From positions 138,004 to 202,003 of the forward strand of contig WTPW01000794.1 of NCBI GenBank assembly GCA_009809945.1: a DNA stretch of 64,000 bases, in the 5' to 3' direction. Position 1 is the stretch's first letter. Each line of letters starts with the position of its first letter. The notes under the pieces were generated by a model. That model made no database searches. It was not told the DNA's origin and saw only the letters and a program-made list of their open reading frames with translations. A program made the translations under genes and the position numbers. This document shows positions 24,720 through 35,834 of this stretch, piece after piece. Source of the DNA: Gigaspora margarita (Eukaryota; Glomeromycota; Glomeromycetes; Diversisporales; Gigasporaceae).

Positions 24720-24960
24720 ATTAACGGTTAGAGCAATGGGACGCAGCTGTCTGACAAAGCTGTAGGTTCGACTCCGGCTGGCGGTTAATTGTGTACTCGA
24801 TAGATAATTAACCCCCAGTTGATATATTAGAACTTTCTTTTTAGATTAGCTTTTTCAGATAGATCTGCCGATATTCTTTTTGGAGCTTGCAAAATGAAAT
24901 AGAAATTTTTTGCATTAATGAAATTTAACGAAATTTGAATTTTTTTTCTCTGATGTAACT
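24720..24960 (+). mobile_element. tRNA-headed SINE copy in segment B
   Basis: The head ATTAACGGTTAGAGCAATGG has an A-box-like core, followed by the B-box GGTTCGACTCC. ATTAAC at the start can pair with GTTAAT at about 24784, mimicking an acceptor stem, but the anticodon and T-arm pairings are poor, so a working tRNA is unlikely. The body ends in a T-rich tract near 24950. Confidence 0.7.
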
Positions 24961-25245
24961 ACCCACCAAAAAATTTTACCCAAAAATTATCGGTAACGTG
25001 ACCAAAAATATGGCATAAGCCAATCATGCTTCAAGATCAGGTGCAACATTATACTACTATAACATGATCAGGCATTCTTTTTGACAAAAAATCGCTTATC
25101 TGTTATAACTCAAAAATTTGTATAGGAAACACCTTTAGCGCTCTAACAAAAAACTTCCTTGTACAATTTTACTATATATCTTGCTAACTATGTTATCGCT
25201 TCTGTGTTGCCGATAATTTTTGGTGGTGCTGTTGGGGTAATTCTT
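24955..25245. mobile_element. MULE-like MITE remnant with ACCACC(A)AAAAATT ends
   Basis: CTACCCACCAAAAAATTTTA and CCGATAATTTTTGGTGGTG form inverted ends. The interior shares TGATCTTGAA, ATTGGCT and ATAACTCAAAA phrases with the insertion at 39903-40206. The same element is present in B' (37580-37870). The TSD could not be fixed. Confidence 0.55.
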
Positions 25246-26382
25246 TCATGCTCACATGACTGTATTACACATCCAATCTAGAGTGTCTAGGATTATGCAA
25301 TAATTTAAGCCAAATTGTGCATGCGCCAAATTACAAATTATGCAAATTATGCAAATTTTTTGCTTAAATTATGCTTATGATTATGCATTATATTACAAAT
25401 TATGTAAATATGCGCTTTTGCTATTTATTATTTATTTAGTCAATAAAATTTTATATTATAGTATCGAATTTGAATAATATTGCCTGTATTGTATAATAGT
25501 TTATACAGCTTGATAATTTTAAAGTAAAAAATATCCATAATTATTTAAAGTAATATATTGATTTTATAGCTGCTAATAACTATAGTTGTTGATATTATAT
25601 ACTATATTATCTATAAATCATAGAAAATAAGTATAATATTTAATTACTTTATAACAAATTATTCATCTTACCTTTTTTTTATCAAAATAAATTATCATGA
25701 AAAAATAAATCACTGTGCTTATAAGAATTTATTGCTACATATATTAAAAAAAATTAATACGTATTTGCCAGTTGATATCTTTCTTTAGAATAAATATCTT
25801 TCAAGTTTTTGTACATACATACATATGAATGTAAGTACAATTTACTAAAATATATATGTAAATATGAAGCTATAGTAATGATCATGATAGTTAATACGTT
25901 ATTTCTGAATAAATTGTTAATGCTCGATGTTTGTTATTGACCATGGCTTGATGTTGTATAATATGTTTAATATAATGCTTCACATTGTACAGAAGATGTT
26001 TGATTGTATACGTATGTACGTTCGTCTCTTGAACTGTGAAGAAGTAATCCAATCAGATACCGCTATGTTTATACTGTATTTAAGAACCAGATTTTATTAT
26101 TAAGAACTGGATCTTATGATTAGGATTCGGATCCAAGTATTAATAATCTAATATATTAAATGATAATTATTAACTAGGAAATCAGAATCTGATTAATGTC
26201 CGAAGCTAAATTAATTTGAACGAAGGTTTAGTAAGTAATTTGAGCGAAGGTTCAGTAAGTTATATAAAAATAATTTGAAAAAAAGGTTGATCTGCATAAA
26301 AAAAAAATTTTTACTTAACTATGTATTTAGTATGCTTATGTATTATTACCGGTACAGTACACTAACTGCAGATCATCACGGG

Positions 26383-27369
26383 TAGTGTTGTTAGCCGAAA
26401 TTATTTTAAGCTTGTAGAAATATTTTGACTTTCGACATTTAGCATGTCGAAATTCTAAAGTAATGTCGAAATACTAAAATTATGTCGAAATTCTAAATAG
26501 TGTCGAAATGTCTAAATTAGCTAATTAATAAATAAGTATTATATTTTGTGCTTATAAGTTGTGCAATATATGAAATATGCGTTAATTTATCTTATATGAG
26601 ATATACTTTTATTTACTATCTTAATTTATTGAATTTAGTCTTTAAAAAATCTATTTTCTATATAATTAGGTTTAAAAAAATTTTTTACCCGATTATTTAT
26701 CATATGTAATAATTACAATATTAAGCTTTTAAATACAATAAAATTTAAATTAAAATATGTTAACTTTATAGATGAATTCGATAAAGTAAATATTTAGTCA
26801 TGTAAATACAAATAATTTAAAAACAAAAAGCCAACTATAATATATATCTTTGAAAAAAAAACATTTAACTTGAAATAAAAATTTATACACCAATAAGCAT
26901 TGAAAACTGATATAAAGTTTATCTACGTATCAGTTTTGGGAGGTTAGACTGTATAAGTATACATTATTGGGCAAAAATTATTGAATAACGGTAATTTGGC
27001 AAATGAGCACGTGCCGCTCTGTGGCATGTGTAGCCAATCATTTGTCAAATTACCATATTCGAGTTATCCAGCAATTTATGATCATGATTAGTAAGGAGTC
27101 ACTCGCTAAGTTTTAATTTGAATAAGCATGATTACGACTTAACACATGAAAAAAATAACAAGAAATTTTTTCATGATTATATGAGTTTGTCAGATAATAT
27201 TATTTATTTAGATATTTAGTCATATAATATTTATTTAGTCAAATATTTAGACATTTAGTCAAATTTAGGATTTTGACATTTCGACAAAAATAATGCTATG
27301 TCGAAATATATTTAGACACCAAAGTGTCTAAATTATTGACTAAATAGCATATTTCAGCTAACAACACTA
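26383..27369. mobile_element. hAT-like element, 987 bp, with GTCGAAAT subterminal repeats
   Basis: Ends TAGTGTTGTTAGCCGAAAT and ATTTCAGCTAACAACACTA are flanked by TCACGGG(G), 7 of 8 bp (left ends at 26382, right 27370-27377). Near each end the word GTCGAAAT (or ATTTCGAC) recurs several times, as expected for hAT transposase binding sites. No transposase ORF. Confidence 0.82.
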
Positions 27370-27544
27370 TCACGGGGCCAAGCAAATCTTGAATTTTATT
27401 GGTCGTAACTACCAGACATTGCATAGACATGCAATCAAATGTGATCAAAAAGAATGGTAGCAACTTTATTAAATCAAAATATAGTATATTTGGAAGTAAT
27501 TTTTCCAAATTTCTATTTTGGATTCGCAAAGCAAAGTAAATTTT

Positions 27545-27665
27545 AAAGGTCTGATTCAATGAATACTATATTCAAATATTCACTGAATATTTGAATATAT
27601 AAAATTAATTAACTAAATAAATATCCGAATATATAAATTTTCACTAAATTAGTTCAATGAATATT
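27545..27665. mobile_element. End of a hAT-like MITE family (AGGTCTGAT..CAATGAATATTC)
   Basis: TAAAGGTCTGATTCAATGAA followed by TATTCACTGAATATTTGAA matches the left ends of 46885-47435 and 62959-63522. The mirrored copy in arm A ends near 12590 (TTGAGTTCAACCTTTA). The full extent was not resolved because other elements are nested. Confidence 0.5.
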
Positions 27666-27940
27666 TTTATTAATAAATATGACAGATTATAATGAAATTC
27701 AGATTAAAATGAAATTATAGTATAAAATCTCAAAAAATAAATTTTTTTAAAGTGCATTTTTTTAGGATTAGGGGTTAGAGTTAAAGGTTAGTTTTAGAGT
27801 AGAATATATTAGACAAGTATAAGTAGAGTTTTGAAGGTTATAAAGTTGAATAGAAAATGTAGATTTCATTTTAAATTATAATTTGCAACAATAAATATAT
27901 ATAATTTTATAAAATTTAATTTTATTAATTGTATTTAATT

Positions 27941-28941
27941 CGAATAAATAAGATGGCACTTGTCGTTTAGAGGTAAAGTTCATAGACTGCCTGCCGACAA
28001 GCTTAGATTTTATCACTCACCGCGGAAAGTAAGGAATGGCACTTGTTGTTTAGAGATGGAGTTCATAGACTATATGCTGACAAGCTCAGAGTTTATCACT
28101 CACCGAAAAGCAAGTACTGCCCCACTTGAAGGAGTGCTATCATGTAGTCGATTAAAACTATTTAAGAAAAGACCTATGCTCTTTATAAATGTACAAGCGA
28201 ACCTCTGGTGCCGATGACTTAAATTATTTTCTAACAAAAGTGGGATTTTTGGCGTACCCCCTCCAAAAGATCGGCAATGTTTATTCTGTCCAATTTGGGA
28301 AGGCACCAGCCATTTTGGATTCCGGGCTCTGAGTGTAAACGAAGAATCACGTGTAGGTGTTTTGGAGAAACCATGAGTTAGAATCTACTGCTAGAATTTT
28401 TTAGCACTTTCTTTTTTTTTCAGAACTTTTGTTTTTGGTTTCATTTGTTTTATGTATATGTCAGATTACTTTGTTCTTTTTTTGCTTTTTTCATCTTTGT
28501 TCAGTTATAATTGAATCACATTTAGGATTTCTGTTTTATTTTTTTTCTTTTTCTTCTTGTTTTTTTTCCTTTTTCTTTTTTTCGTTTCCTAAATGTTTTT
28601 TTTTCTTTTGTAATTATGGCATGTATTTTTCTTTTCTCATATAAGAGTAAGGTTTTAACTATTCTGCTCGGACCTAGATGGGAGAAGTTTTAAAGAAAGG
28701 ATAGGTAGTCCAGACATAGCTGGCAGGTGCCACTGATAATCAAAGTAATCAGATGATGGTCAGAAGATTTCTTCAGGAGGGAATTCTTGCTGCGGCTAGT
28801 CTCATTTAAGTGCCGTAAGGGAAATCTAAATGTGCTTTTATATTAAATAGAAAACATAGTAACACATTTTAAATGTAATAGTTATTTTAAAGTTTTCTGA
28901 GAAAATAAAAGCAGGACTGCCAAAATTTTAAAAAAAAAAAA
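27941..28941 (+). mobile_element. SINE of 1.0 kb with a duplicated tRNA-like head
   Basis: The element lies between perfect 16-bp duplications TTAATTGTATTTAATT (27925-27940, 28942-28957) and ends in a poly-A tail. Its first part has two tandem units about 82 bp apart: GGCACTTGTCGTTTAGAGGT and GGCACTTGTTGTTTAGAGAT, each followed by GACAAGCT(T/C)AGA and TTTATCACTCACC. This resembles a doubled pol III head, with TTTAGAGGT as A-box. The later body carries the CCCCTCCAAAAGATCGGCAA module of the retroelement at 15920. Arm A has no such insertion. The 85- and 68-codon ORFs are not supported. Confidence 0.85.
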
Positions 28942-29260
28942 TTAATTGTATTTAATTATATAGCTTAATATTGTATATTTTATTAAATTTTTATTTAAAA
29001 AATTAAAAATTTTTAAATAGTTGGTTTAAAAATTTACTATAGTATACATTTTAAAGACTTTTATTAAATACTTCTATAGTGTTTTGCCACCTATGTTATA
29101 TTATTTCAAAAACAAGCTATATAGTGCTCTAAGTAAAAATACTCTATGTCCTAAAAGCCCTTTCAAACCTTAACCCTAACCCTATATATTAACTCTAGCA
29201 TGAATAATTTGAGGTAAAAATTTTATATGCAAAATATAAAAAATCTATAAAAATATAATA

Positions 29261-30387
29261 CAGGTGATTTTCATTAATATCAACTCATTTGAACTTGTTC
29301 TAAATTATGTTGATAGTGATATTTATAAGGGTTTATATTAAAGTTGATATATATAAAGGAATCTTTATATATAAAAATTCATAAAAATTTGGTTTGTGGC
29401 TTAGGTAGATACTAACAAAGTTGATATTTAATGGGATCACATATCTGAAATATGTGACAGGTTATATATATTGTTAATCATACATCAAAATGTGCAAAAT
29501 TTTTTAAAGTTCATTTATATTTAGATTAGAGTTAGGGTTAGGGGTAGGTGTTAGTAAAATCGTTCTGAACATCACAGAAAGACATTCATATAATTGGTTA
29601 ATTTTAGTAGATCTATCTGTGATTTCTTGTAATAATTAACCAAACAAATTATATAATTTTTAAAAGAATTTATTATTCTAATACTATTAAAAAACGAATT
29701 GAAGCACTATATAAAAAAGCTTACAAACTTGAAAGAATTTATTACATATACTTAGAGAACATATAAATACATGTAAAGTAGATAATATTATATTTATTAT
29801 TAACAAACTCCAAACTCATTAAAGAATCTACAAACATAAACTAATCCTTAATTTATAGTTAATAAACCCAACTATACTACAAAAATAACCAAACCTAAAT
29901 ATTAAACCCAGGTCTTCTATTATTAAAAAGCCTGGGTCTATTTAACTTAAACAGTTAGCAATAAGAAGGTATTTAAATCTAAGATAATAAAGTAGTTTAG
30001 GATGAAAACATTTTTAGTACCTTTTCAATAGTATAATTTCATGTAGTTCAATAGGCATTGGTATATTCTGTTTTCTATTTAAAGTAAGTCAGAAGTAAGA
30101 TAATTTAGAGATTATTTTAAATAGTGAATATTAATTTTAGTTTGAAGTTAGAAATGGCTTTTGCAGTAATTTTTTGTTAGTGAAATGTTATGTTCTTGAA
30201 AAGTACTTTAAAGTATATAAATAAGTTACTTGGGTAATAGATTTATATTAACCAATCAAACAAAAGTCCTTCTATAATTCTGAATATTTGTTTGAGATTT
30301 TCTGATTGTGTAATGTTATATCTAATCTTGAAATCTAATTGGTAGTCTGAACTAACCTGTTACACATTTTGGACATACAAACCACCA
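29261..30387. mobile_element. 1.1-kb insertion specific to arm A', TA-flanked
   Basis: Arm A (about 12140-12150) joins the flanks directly, whereas here 1127 bp intervene between TA and TA (29259-29260, 30388-30389). The ends CAGGTGATTTTC and, in reverse complement, TGGTGGTTTGTATG are only weakly similar. A telomere-like GAGTTAGGGTTAGGGG sits at 29527-29545. No ORF; the class is uncertain. Confidence 0.5.
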
Positions 30388-31331
30388 TATATGCATTTTA
30401 TAATAAATGTTTTTAAATGATAAAATTTATAAATTTTTTTAAGTTTTGTATATATATTTTTACAAAATTTATTAAGATTTATTTTAAAAGAAATAAATGT
30501 TCAATGAATATTTAATAAATATATTTGAATATTTATAAATTACATAATGTATAAATTGTATTATTGATATATAAAAATAGTATTCTAATTGTATCAAAGA
30601 GTAATCCTAAACATCAGAAATGTAACTAGTGTTTCAAGTCTATCTAAGAAATAATTGCACCAGAATGAAATAATTTCAGGTTTAATTTAAAAAAAAAACA
30701 GTAAATTTGTACTTTTCAAAGTAAATAATTTCTCTTAGACAAAATATTTTCTTTTAGTAAAATATTTTGGGCTCACTCACTTACTCCACTTTAGTAATCT
30801 CCTACTTTTGAAATTAAAAATTAACAAGAAATATCTAGATCCAATTAAAGTACAACTCTATAATAAATTGTGTATTTTAATTTATTGTATAGCTATATGC
30901 TACAGATATAGAGATCATTATATATAATCAAAATCTTTTGGGCAGTTGAATTGGACTTATTATTATATGTTCCAATTGCGATTATAAATTCAGAGTTCTA
31001 ATTATAGGTTTGGTACTATAGACAAGAATGCTCAACACTGCTTTAGAGTTTAAATACTACTCTAACTCTGGTTTTAATCTTATTACAGTATTAACTATAT
31101 ATAACATTATCAATCTGTGAATCTCTTAATTATATACAAAGTAATAAAAAAAAACATAGAAAAAAAAAATAAATAGTCAACTTTCTAGATTTCTACTAGT
31201 TCCATAAAATAAATTAACATCTTATAAGAATTATATAGTATAATTCCTACATTTTGAAGTTGATTTTTTTTTATACAATGAAAAAGGAGTTTAATCAAGC
31301 GATAATAGAATATTTATAAAATTTTTTAGTA

Positions 31332-31470
31332 GGAGAGTGACAAAAATCAGGTGTTTTTAGGGGAATAAAAAATATTGAATTATATATAGGAACCTGACCA
31401 AATCTATATTAAGAAGAGGGAGTAGAAGCAGATCTTTATAAAAAATAAACAGATGATTAATAATATGGCC
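31332..31470. mobile_element. Harbinger-like MITE, 139 bp, in arm A'
   Basis: GGAGAGTGACAAAAATCAGG and the reverse complement of the right end (GGCCATATTATTAATCATC) are imperfect TIRs. The sequence is close to 10132-10283. The empty site is visible in arm A near 8575-8590. The target reads GTA at the left and TTA at the right, so the left base has probably mutated. Confidence 0.7.
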
Positions 31471-31698
31471 TTACTAAAGCCTATTTATTAACTAACAATG
31501 TTCAGATATTTTAGATAAATTTTAAAATTCTTTATTTAAAAATTCTTTATTATTTTTTAATTCTTATAATTCAATAAGCAATAACTTTACTATATTAGCC
31601 AACTATAAGTTAGATGTATTAAAATTGTTATAATTACTATTTAATTTATATTAAAAATTCAATTATAAAGCCTATAATTTATTACAATATCAACAATA

Positions 31699-31815
31699 TA
31701 GAGGGCATTTATAAATAATATTATCTACCTTTCATAGAACCTCATAACCTCTCCTTTCAAAAATAGGTTGTCTATAAATAACATTATCTAATCTACATAG
31801 ACCAGTACCCCCTAT
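31699..31815. repeat. Diverged ends of the CTATAAATAACATTAT MITE family
   Basis: Two mirrored GGGCATTTATAAATAATATTA-like words resemble the TIR of 6462-6986. They sit at the boundary between A' and the next retroelement. Confidence 0.4.
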
Positions 31816-32281
31816 AAATATAAAAAAATTTTTTTTTAATTCAACGATCCTGTTTTTTTTTATTAATAAGAAAAAGTATCATTGCTACTATGTACAAGTA
31901 CAAAATAAAATTTAACTATCTTCAAATAAAAGAAACTCTTCAAGTACTAAGTACTCAAAGCGATCTGCCATAACAAACTTTGTCTCAAGTCAGAGCCCAA
32001 ACTTGCTCAAACTTTTGTACAACTTGTACATCCAACTATCACTGACATTGGTGTTGTATGCCATATCAAGATCATTTTTTTCTTTTTTTAAATTTTTCCT
32101 TCTTCACAAAATGCATGAAAAAGGTGGAAAGTATAAAAAGACAAAATAGAAGATAAATATAAAAGGGGTATGAAAAAAGAAGGAAAAAGAAAAAACAAAA
32201 AAAAAGAAAACAACAAAAAGAAAAAACAAAAAAAAAAGTAAAAACAAATCTAGATAGAAGTATAATCGAAGTCTATACTAT

Positions 32282-32516
32282 ACATAAGGACAAAAGCATT
32301 TTGGGTTTGAAAACCTGAAATTAAAATTTGAAGATGAAATTGTTTTAGACCTATTTTACTTGAAAAACAAAATTATTTGATACTTTTTTTGAATAGACGA
32401 AATTATAAAGAATATATCTATATAAATTTTATTTGTTCTTCCTTATAAAAAATTTTAATTTTCTCTAATGAAGACAAAATAGGCCTTTTTCAAAAATCAA
32501 TTTTGGTAGTATCACT
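32282..32516. mobile_element. 235-bp insertion with 12-bp target duplication
   Basis: AGTCTATACTAT is perfectly repeated at both sides (32270-32281, 32517-32528). The copy at about 16570-16585 has a single equivalent, so the insertion is real. No clear TIR or poly-A; a MULE-type origin is only suggested by TSD length. Confidence 0.65.
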
Positions 32517-32678
32517 AGTCTATACTATGCTCGTAAAAATTATACAGTACACACTAAGATCTTGGTACTATATTTATAGTGAAAAACATAAAAAAAACTA
32601 ACTATATTAAGAGGCTGAAATATATCAATTAAAACTTTTTAAGAATGTCCATCCATAGATGTCCATCATCAATCATTG

Positions 32679-32892
32679 TCACAGATCATAATTTAAAATG
32701 AAATCTATATTTTCTACTTAACCTGCTAACCTTCTAAAACCCACTAATACTTGTTTATTATAACTTTTTTTACAACTAAACCCTAACCCTAACCCTTAAC
32801 CCTAAAAAATGCACCCCAAAAAAATTTTAGTTTTCGAGATTTTGTATTATAATTTCATTTTAATCTGAATTTCATTTTAATCTGCCACAATT
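32679..32892. mobile_element. MITE with a telomere-repeat-like core
   Basis: Ends GTCACAGATCATAATTTAAA and TTTTAATCTGCCAC are imperfect inverted repeats. The centre contains AACCCTAACCCTAACCCTTA at 32778-32805. An inverted relative occupies about 27665-27890. The homologous retroelement at about 16440 lacks it. Flanks AATCATT / AATTATT suggest a worn duplication. Confidence 0.6.
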
Positions 32893-33466
32893 ATTGCTAT
32901 TACCAGACACATAGATAGCTTTGTGTGTTATGATCTCTCATGACTTTTCATAACTTTAGTTTCTATTTTAGGACAGGTAAACAGTATCGATCTTTTGGAA
33001 AAGGTACACTGAAATTTCCACTTTTTGATAAAAATTTTGCAAAAAGCTGTGTAGAAGGCTGAGTAACCAACTTAAAGAGAGTGTGGGAGTTTGCAAAGTA
33101 TAGAATAGTATAGAAAACCAGGAACTTGCTTCCACTAATACTTTTACAAGTTTTTGATATGTACTTCTGGCATTCGCCAACTACTTGTTTGATAGTTCTG
33201 TAGACTTCTACCAGAGAGCCAAAAACCCAAAAAGAATTCTTTTTCAACTCTATTTTAGTTCTTCAAATAAGCTGAAGACTCATCAAGCTTAAGACTCATA
33301 TCCCTAGTTGCTATGAAAGAAGTTTTGTATATTATTTCTATACTAACTAAACACTTTTGTTGCAGGTCCATTCAGTAATTGTTGGTTTGAAAAATTATCA
33401 GAAAGAGTTGTTGTTGTAAAAAATTTTTTTTTAAATTCTACCTGGTTATTAAAAATATATAAAAAG

Positions 33467-34207
33467 TCCTGCGGGTCAATAGCGTAGTGGTTGCGCTCCC
33501 AGGACATCACTGTTTCTTTACATAAGGTCGCCAGTTCAAGTCCTACGAACGGCAAAATAACTACACACGATCATGTGAAGGACGACTTGAATTAGGATGC
33601 TAGGACCGTGTTTGGACGGCTCAACCACATGTCGGGTTTGGCTTGATAAAGGCTCTCTGGACATTTTGGATAGATGTTGTGTAACTTGCTCTAACGGGGT
33701 CTTTGGTCCTCGGTTCCTTTCTGCTATGTGTGGCCTCAGGGGTGAAAAACTTCTAGAAAATTTGGAACGGGGGTTGAAGTCTGGTCGAACTCGCTCGCTG
33801 CTAGTTCCGGTTCCCTCTTTAAGAATACTTGGATAGTCCCGGTAAAATCCTCCGGTTGTAAATGGGTCGGCTGACTGAGCTCGGTTGGAATAAGTCCCGG
33901 TTAAATCCCCCGGTTGTAAATGGGTCAACTGATTAGGTTTAGTTGGAATAAGAATTACTTGGATAGTTCCGGTTAAATCCCCCGGTGGTAAAATGGGTAA
34001 GCTGATTAGGTTCGGCTGGAATTAAAAATAGGTTGGCTTAGCCGGTTAGCCACGGCAGACCTTAAAATTAGTAATAGATGACATATGTAGATCATTACAA
34101 ATGTACAAATAAATGTAGGGCCCAGTTGGGTCCCATGACTAATGACCTTAATAAAAGACTGCAAACACGCGGCTTCGGGTGTACGCCCGAAGAAATTTAA
34201 AAAAAAT
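33467..34207 (+). mobile_element. tRNA-derived SINE, third type, about 740 bp
   Basis: The head GGGTCAATAGCGTAGTGGTT carries an A-box (TAGCGTAGTGG) and the B-box CCAGTTCAAGTCC at about 33530. The body is unusually GC-rich for this window. Three or four imperfect 58-65 bp tandem units (CCCGGTTAAATCCCCCGGTT, GTAAATGGGTC, GGTTGGAATAAG) lie at 33830-34030. It ends with the hairpin CTTCGGGTGTACGCCCGAAG and an A-rich tail. It has split the TTTAAATTCTACCTGGTTAT array that surrounds it. The open frames on both strands (up to 130 codons) are compositional. Confidence 0.8.
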
Positions 34208-34510
34208 ATATATATATATATAAAAAAAATTTTTTTAAATTCCATCTAGTTATAATAACATATAAAAAAATTTTTTTTAAATTCCACCTGGTTTGTTAAA
34301 AAAATATAAAAAAAATTTTTTTAAATTCTACCTGGTTATTATAAAAATATAAAAAATTTTTTTTAAATTCTATCTGGTTATTAAAACTATATAAAAAAAA
34401 TTTTTTAACTTTCTTTAAATTCTACTTGGTTATTAAAAATATATAAAAAATTTTTTTTAAAATTCTATCTAGTTATTAAAAATATATAAAAAAAATTTTT
34501 TAGAAGTTTT
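34208..34510. repeat. Tandem array of TTTTTTTAAATTCTACCTGG units of about 45 bp
   Basis: Six or so copies read A(A)n-T(T)n-AAATTC(T/C)A(C/T)CTGGTTATTA followed by AAAATATAT. One copy also precedes the SINE (33415-33467). The array ends near CTGGCCAGGTTATGAAAACCA (34511-34535), a word that also occurs inverted at 44577-44600. Confidence 0.8.
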
Positions 34511-34539
34511 CAAATTTTGACCTGGCCAGGTTATGAAAA

Positions 34540-35100
34540 CCAATTAGTTAATTTGCATAGCCTAATTAGTGTTCCAAATTGTTAGTTAAAAAACCAACTA
34601 GTTGACAACTTTTCAACTAATCAATTGGAAAAATTTTTAAACAATTACTCGATTTATTATTAACTAGTTCAATTATGATTAATTGATAGTTATTAATTAG
34701 TTATCAACTATATTAATTAACTAAACAATTATTACCATATACAGATAGTAGATCCTCTAGCAGTATTGTACATTTTTGAAGTCTAAGCATTTTGAAATGT
34801 CTAGCAGACAGTCTGATTATTATCAAAATTCATTAAGTCTATTCTAAAAATTGATACATATGCGCAAAAGTTAATTTTGAACAACTTTAATACTTTAATT
34901 AATAATAAAGTAGATTAAAGTAGATTATTTTAATAAAATTTCGATATTAAATTCTGTCTGAACATTGTCTAAGTTGTTTGAGTAACAATACTGCCCCAGG
35001 TATAATATTTGGTTTATGTATTATAATTCTAATTATCAATCAAACTTCTTTAATTAAACTATTCCTTTTATAGTTTAACACTATCAAGTGATCTGATCTT
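34540..35100. other. AT-rich stretch without a recognisable gene
   Basis: AATTAGTTAATT-type words dominate 34555-34740, possibly another short TIR element. No ORF above background. Confidence 0.4.
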
Positions 35101-35315
35101 GCTTACAAGAAGCAGATTTCTTTATAATTGTTTTCTTTTTCTTCAATGGAATCATGAAGGCTTCTTCATGAATGTTCTCTTTTTCTTCAATAGAATTGTA
35201 AAGGCTTAGTAATGGCTTCTTCATGATAGTTCTCTTTTGCTTAAATAAAATCGTAAAGGCTTGGTGATGGCTTCTTTACAATTGTTTTTTTTTTCTTTAA
35301 TGAAATCATAAAGGC

Positions 35316-35612
35316 AGGACCCCAGACATCTCTTATATAGATCATAACTAGATTTTGGCCAATTTTGGCCCAATTTGCTGAAAATGAAAAATACATTGGT
35401 TTAAATAACTTTGATCTAGAGATCAGAATTGAATGAACTTTTTTTTGTTAGATGCACTTCACTAAGAGCTTTATTTTAAAAAAAAAGTTTATTCAAATTG
35501 AACTACTAAATATCAAGATAATTGCCAAAAACTGTTTTTTTGCTTTTTAAATTTTAGGGGGTTTTGCCAAAAAAAATTAAGTATAACCTCTGTACTAGAT
35601 GTCTGGGGTCCT
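35316..35612. mobile_element. hAT-like MITE, 297 bp, inside the minisatellite
   Basis: Perfect ends AGGACCCCAGACATCT / AGATGTCTGGGGTCCT. The 8-bp flanks ATAAAGGC (35308-35315) and GTAAAGGC (35613-35620) differ at one base. Shares AGGACCCC ends with 43428-43607. Confidence 0.8.
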
Positions 35613-35834
35613 GTAAAGGCTTGGTGATAGCTTTTTCATAATTTTTTCAATGGAATAGTGAAGGTTTGGTAATGGCTTCTTCACAATTGGTCTCTTTTAC
35701 TTTAATGGAATTATGAAGGCTTAGTGATAGTTTTTTTATAATGTTTTCTTTTTCTTTAATGAAATCATAAAGGCTTGGTGATAGCTTCTTCATAATTGTT
35801 CTCTTTCTTCAATAGAATCATAGAAGCTTGATAA

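Larger units (their letters stand above)
24150..25430. repeat. AATTATGC/GCATAATTT-rich blocks
   Basis: Words such as AAATTATGC and TATGCGATA recur at 24190-24260, 24430-24550 and 25290-25420, in both orientations. AGGGCT ends at about 24152 and AGCCCTA at about 24557 could bound a small hAT-like element, but the 8-bp flanks do not match. Mirrored in B' (37410-37560, 38300-38670). Confidence 0.5.
22386..25500 (+). repeat. Segment B: left arm of a 3-kb inverted duplication
   Basis: The arm starts with TTAGGCTGTGCAAATAAAAT and runs to GAATAATATTGCC near 25490. It recurs in reverse complement at 37335-40790 with far higher similarity than A/A'. The main length difference is the 304-bp insertion at 39903-40206 in B'. 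It contains a SINE, AATTATGC-rich blocks and a possible relic of protein-coding sequence. The spacer between arms is about 11.8 kb. Confidence 0.85.
25745..31700 (-). repeat. Segment A': inverted partner of A
   Basis: See segment A for anchors. Relative to A this arm has gained a 987-bp hAT-like element, a 1-kb SINE, a 1.1-kb TA-flanked insertion and a 139-bp Harbinger-like MITE. It lacks A's TTAA element. It starts about 250 bp after the end of B. No host gene was found. Confidence 0.75.
31845..33400 (-). mobile_element. Long SINE-like retroelement copy, interrupted twice
   Basis: Inverted homologue of 15920-17015. Its A-rich 3' tail appears as a T tract at 31829-31840, and both ends abut AAAAAATTTTTTTTAA-type sequence, consistent with a duplicated target. 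It is interrupted by the 235-bp insertion 32282-32516 and by a 214-bp MITE at about 32679-32892. The frame at 32963-33247 (minus) begins MKKNSFWVFGSLVEVYRT and parallels the frame in the other copy; no domain is recognised. Confidence 0.65.

Noticed and set aside
24720-24790. Functional tRNA gene
   Set aside because: A and B boxes are present, but anticodon and T stems pair poorly, and the sequence is followed by a conserved body found in three copies, as in a SINE.
32778-32805. Chromosome end (telomere)
   Set aside because: The telomere-like run is only a few units long and lies inside a MITE flanked by ordinary repeats on both sides.
33467-33550. Functional tRNA gene
   Set aside because: The tRNA-like head is followed by a SINE body and A tail, and the cloverleaf is imperfect.
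33536-33928. 130-codon minus-strand ORF and its plus-strand shadow
   Set aside because: Both lie in the GC-rich body of a tRNA-derived SINE; open frames there are compositional and include the SINE's tandem units.
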